14,260 nucleotides of DNA from Clostridia bacterium. Its GTDB lineage: Bacteria; Bacillota; Clostridia; Christensenellales; CAG-314. This document shows, piece by piece, positions 13,938 to 14,260 of the stretch. Position numbers and translations under genes: made by a program. How positions within the stretch are numbered: the stretch's first letter is position 1; each line of letters starts with the position of its first letter. The stretch covers positions 1 through 14,260 of the forward strand of contig JAQUSX010000004.1 in assembly GCA_028710055.1 (NCBI GenBank), in the 5' to 3' direction. The notes under the pieces were generated by a model that was given only the letters and a program-made list of their open reading frames with translations, did no database searches and was not told the origin of the DNA.

Positions 13938-14260
13938 ATGTCAATGAACAAAATCGTTGAATGTGTGCCGAATTTCAGCGAAGGCAGAAATCCCGAAAAC
14001 ATTGAAAAAATCGTAAACTGTTTTAGAAACAAAACGGACGTAAAACTGCTTGACTACAGCTCGGACGCGGACCACAACCGTATGGTTGTTACCATTGTCG
14101 GCGAACCGATGCCCCTTGCTGAAGCCGTTTTGGAAGCTATCGGAGTGGCGAAAGATATTATCGACTTGACAAAACACTTTGGTCAGCACCCCCGTATGGG
14201 AGCGACCGACGTCGTGCCTTTTATTCCTATTAAAAACGTCACAAAAGAAGAAGCAATCGA
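13938..14260 (+). CDS. ftcD: Glutamate formimidoyltransferase, partial (N-terminus only)
   Basis: The first 107 residues of a formimidoyltransferase are visible; the window ends inside the next codon. The enzyme moves the formimino group of N-formimino-L-glutamate to tetrahydrofolate, yielding glutamate and 5-formimino-THF. Recognisable are VECVPNFSEGRNPENIEKIV at the start (8-26), DYSSDADHNRMVVTIVGEP (39-57) and HFGQHPRMGATDVVPFIPI (80-98), which contains the likely catalytic histidine, His84. ATG 13938 follows AGGAGAG by about ten bases; a second ATG two codons later is possible but less well placed. It lies 30 bases after hutU on the same strand, as third gene of the operon. Whether a formimino-THF cyclodeaminase domain is fused at the C-terminus, as in vertebrates, cannot be seen. 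Confidence 0.94.
   Translation, partial: MSMNKIVECVPNFSEGRNPENIEKIVNCFRNKTDVKLLDYSSDADHNRMVVTIVGEPMPLAEAVLEAIGVAKDIIDLTKHFGQHPRMGATDVVPFIPIKNVTKEEAI

Noticed and set aside
13568..14032. Minus-strand open frame of 154 codons spanning the hutU-ftcD junction
   Set aside because: It is antisense to two well-identified genes and the intergenic ribosome binding site, with no recognisable motif; it is a composition shadow.
1..14260. CRISPR arrays, tRNA or rRNA genes, insertion sequences, attachment sites, phage genes
   Set aside because: I looked for regularly spaced repeats, tRNA-like cloverleaf ends, transposase motifs and terminal inverted repeats and found none; the genes form a compact ordinary chromosomal layout.

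Overview
The window looks like chromosomal DNA of a strictly or largely anaerobic bacterium, probably a Firmicute of the Clostridia type. This placement is an inference. It rests on moderately AT-rich DNA, purine-rich ribosome binding sites, sigma-A-like promoters, T-tailed hairpin terminators, an oxygen-sensitive class III ribonucleotide reductase with its radical-SAM activase, a formate-tetrahydrofolate ligase and amino-acid fermentation genes. No rRNA, tRNA, mobile element, phage gene or CRISPR array was found.

Layout. (1) 1-723, minus strand: the N-terminal 241 residues of a class I aspartate-type aminotransferase, cut by the window edge at its PLP lysine. (2) 963-1652, plus strand: an NrdG2-type radical-SAM activase. 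It converges on a minus-strand operon, 5155-1869, encoding an anaerobic ribonucleotide reductase (NrdD) with a C-terminal glutaredoxin-like domain and a thioredoxin-reductase-like flavoprotein that overlaps it by 4 bases. The flavoprotein lacks the usual NADPH-binding signature. Two tandem sites resembling NrdR boxes, 32 bp apart centre to centre, lie upstream of the nrdD promoter. (3) 7321-5407, minus strand: a divergent type I asparaginase followed by an EamA/DMT-family transporter, probably one operon. (4) 7542-8021, plus strand: a lone moaC for molybdenum cofactor synthesis with its own promoter and terminator. (5) 10073-8415, minus strand: fhs. (6) 10320 to the right edge, plus strand: the histidine-degradation operon hutH, hutU (long form) and the start of ftcD, transcribed divergently from fhs.

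How the genes fit together. HutH, HutU and FtcD turn histidine into glutamate and pass its one-carbon unit to tetrahydrofolate. Imidazolonepropionase (hutI), needed between HutU and FtcD, is not in the window. Fhs, back to back with this operon, can release the folate-bound unit as formate with ATP gain once formimino-THF has been converted to 10-formyl-THF by enzymes not seen here. Asparaginase and the aspartate-type aminotransferase add to the amino-acid theme. The ribonucleotide reductase cluster looks like a self-contained electron-delivery unit: flavin reductase, fused redoxin, active-site disulfide. It is the most interesting feature in the window.
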